Positions 14,959 to 15,939 of a DNA stretch of 15,939 nt are shown here, piece after piece. This DNA is from JAVVPL01 sp036655775 (GTDB taxonomy: Bacteria > Bacteroidota > Bacteroidia > Bacteroidales > P3), in NCBI GenBank assembly GCA_036655775.1, contig JAVVPL010000043.1, positions 1-15,939 on the forward strand, read 5' to 3'. A program made the translations under genes and the position numbers. Position 1 is the stretch's first letter. Each line of letters begins with the position of its first letter. The notes under the pieces are model-generated. The model was not told where the DNA came from. It saw nothing but the letters and a program-made list of their open reading frames with translations, and ran no database searches.

Positions 14959-15939
14959 TTATTTTTTGCGTTGCGCTTTTTGAAATGCGCGTACCCGTTG
15001 CGCCATATTATACTTGATATTCATTGCATAGAGAGCAACTTCTTCCGTATGTAAAGAACCTAAAGGAAATAGCGTTCTCAACAAGAGTGGCATCTTATAG
15101 TCTTGCGGATTTAAATCGGAGGTGTAAAGCATGTTTTCTTTAGTAATTTTCATTTGCAAGGGGGTGGTATCCAATTCATAGGTTCCCGTTTCCCAATTAT
15201 AATTTTTTACATGCCCTCTGTAGTCGTTTTTGGAAGAAATCGTAGTGTCGCAAGTCCATGAAATAGGATTGATACAATAGTAATTATTTGCTAATACAGA
15301 CATTATTCCCGTGGGTGTACACATCGTATTATACGCAATCAAAACCCCGAGATCCACACTGTCTTTAGCAGGAACTAAGGAGGGATAATTTGTGGTTTCG
15401 ATCGAATCCAAACTAAAACCAATAGCATAAGCGACGATAAATTGTTTAGTTTCCTTAGCGGTCAAACCTTTTTTCAACAATTCTATAATAATTTTGGATC
15501 CTTGACTATGCCCCATCAAAATAAAAGGTCTCCCTTGGTTGAGGTTTTTCATATAATACGCAAAGGCAGCCTGAATATCTTGAATCGAAAGTTGTAAACG
15601 TTCGGAATAAATTGTTTTATCTTGAATCCAATTTTCAAGTGTAATTTGCCGATAATAGGGAGCAAAAAAATTATAATCTGCCGCAATCACTTCTTGGTTA
15701 AATTTCATTTGTTTTTCCACACTCGTTCTTTGCTTAGGATTGAAAACATCCATATAAAAAACGGTATCACCTACATCCGTATAGGTGTCAAAAGTTACCG
15801 TTGGATAGATATAAAATACGTCTACCTCTGCTTTGGATTTTTGAAATCCTTGATACCACGCTTGTTCCTGTGTATAATTGGGCGCTAAGGGAATTTTTTG
15901 AGCAAAAAGACAGGAAAAACAAAAAACAAAACTGATAAA
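14959..15939 (-). CDS. Secreted DUF3089 alpha/beta-hydrolase (5' end beyond the window)
   Basis: The frame is open from the right edge to the stop at 14959, giving 326 visible residues; the start codon is off the window. The first visible residues (FISFCFLFFLSFAQ) look like the hydrophobic core and end of a signal peptide, so the protein is probably exported to the periplasm or beyond. Then come VDVFYIYPT and, later, the nucleophile elbow GHSQG in a GRPFILMGHSQGSKII segment, as expected for DUF3089 proteins in the alpha/beta-hydrolase clan. GSLHTEEV near the C-terminus could hold the catalytic His. Family members are mostly uncharacterised esterase/lipase-like proteins, so the substrate is unknown. 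An internal ATG at 15753 would remove the signal peptide and the YIYPT motif and is not the start. The gene converges with hldD; the 35 bases between them show a T-run but no clear hairpin. Confidence 0.85.
   Translation of the reverse strand, partial: FISFVFCFSCLFAQKIPLAPNYTQEQAWYQGFQKSKAEVDVFYIYPTVTFDTYTDVGDTVFYMDVFNPKQRTSVEKQMKFNQEVIAADYNFFAPYYRQITLENWIQDKTIYSERLQLSIQDIQAAFAYYMKNLNQGRPFILMGHSQGSKIIIELLKKGLTAKETKQFIVAYAIGFSLDSIETTNYPSLVPAKDSVDLGVLIAYNTMCTPTGIMSVLANNYYCINPISWTCDTTISSKNDYRGHVKNYNWETGTYELDTTPLQMKITKENMLYTSDLNPQDYKMPLLLRTLFPLGSLHTEEVALYAMNIKYNMAQRVRAFQKAQRKK

Noticed and set aside
14924..14975. Intrinsic terminator between hldD and the DUF3089 gene
   Set aside because: T-runs are present but I could find no stable stem before them on either strand.

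Overview
The window looks like a draft-assembly piece of an AT-rich Bacteroidota chromosome. The evidence is a subtilisin-like protease ending in a type IX secretion (Por_Secre_tail) sorting domain, several promoters of the Bacteroidota form TAnnTTTG, an almost complete absence of usable Shine-Dalgarno sequences, and an ADP-heptose epimerase, which implies a Gram-negative LPS. The lysyl-tRNA synthetase tail and the LytM-like protein also look Bacteroidota-like from memory of those families. The genus cannot be read from the sequence. A run of 10 Ns (7615-7624) marks an assembly gap inside the protease gene.

Layout, left to right. The first 41 bases are, on the minus strand, the first 13 full codons of a gene whose start strongly resembles Cas6, so a CRISPR-Cas locus may lie just outside the window. 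A 352-base AT-rich non-coding stretch follows, with promoter-like elements at its right end. Next is a small membrane protein of the Phage_holin_4_2/YvlD family (394-882), convergent with lysS (961-2679, minus). lysS is divergent from a run of co-directional genes: a degenerate LytM/M23 protein (2742-3641), dxr (3706-4863) and rseP (4876-6186). That run ends at a strong bidirectional terminator (6250-6287). From the other side, a minus-strand pair meets the same terminator: a CPA2/KefB-type antiporter (8520-10751) followed 31 bases later by a secreted S8 protease (6330-8488). A 208-base divergent promoter region then starts a tightly packed plus-strand run: folA, manA, an NhaP-like antiporter and hldD (10960-14923, gaps of 7, 17 and 7 bases). 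Last is a minus-strand DUF3089 alpha/beta-hydrolase gene that runs off the right edge.

Most of the genes serve the cell envelope or central housekeeping: isoprenoid precursor supply (Dxr), intramembrane proteolysis (RseP), peptidoglycan-related LytM protein, LPS core heptose (HldD), hexose phosphate supply (ManA), cation/pH homeostasis (two antiporters), folate reduction and lysine charging.

I did not find a clearly undescribed multi-gene system. The best leads are the possible cas6 at the left edge, a LytM protein that has lost its catalytic residues, a DHFR with altered residues in its NADPH phosphate pocket, and a shared 16-base promoter element.
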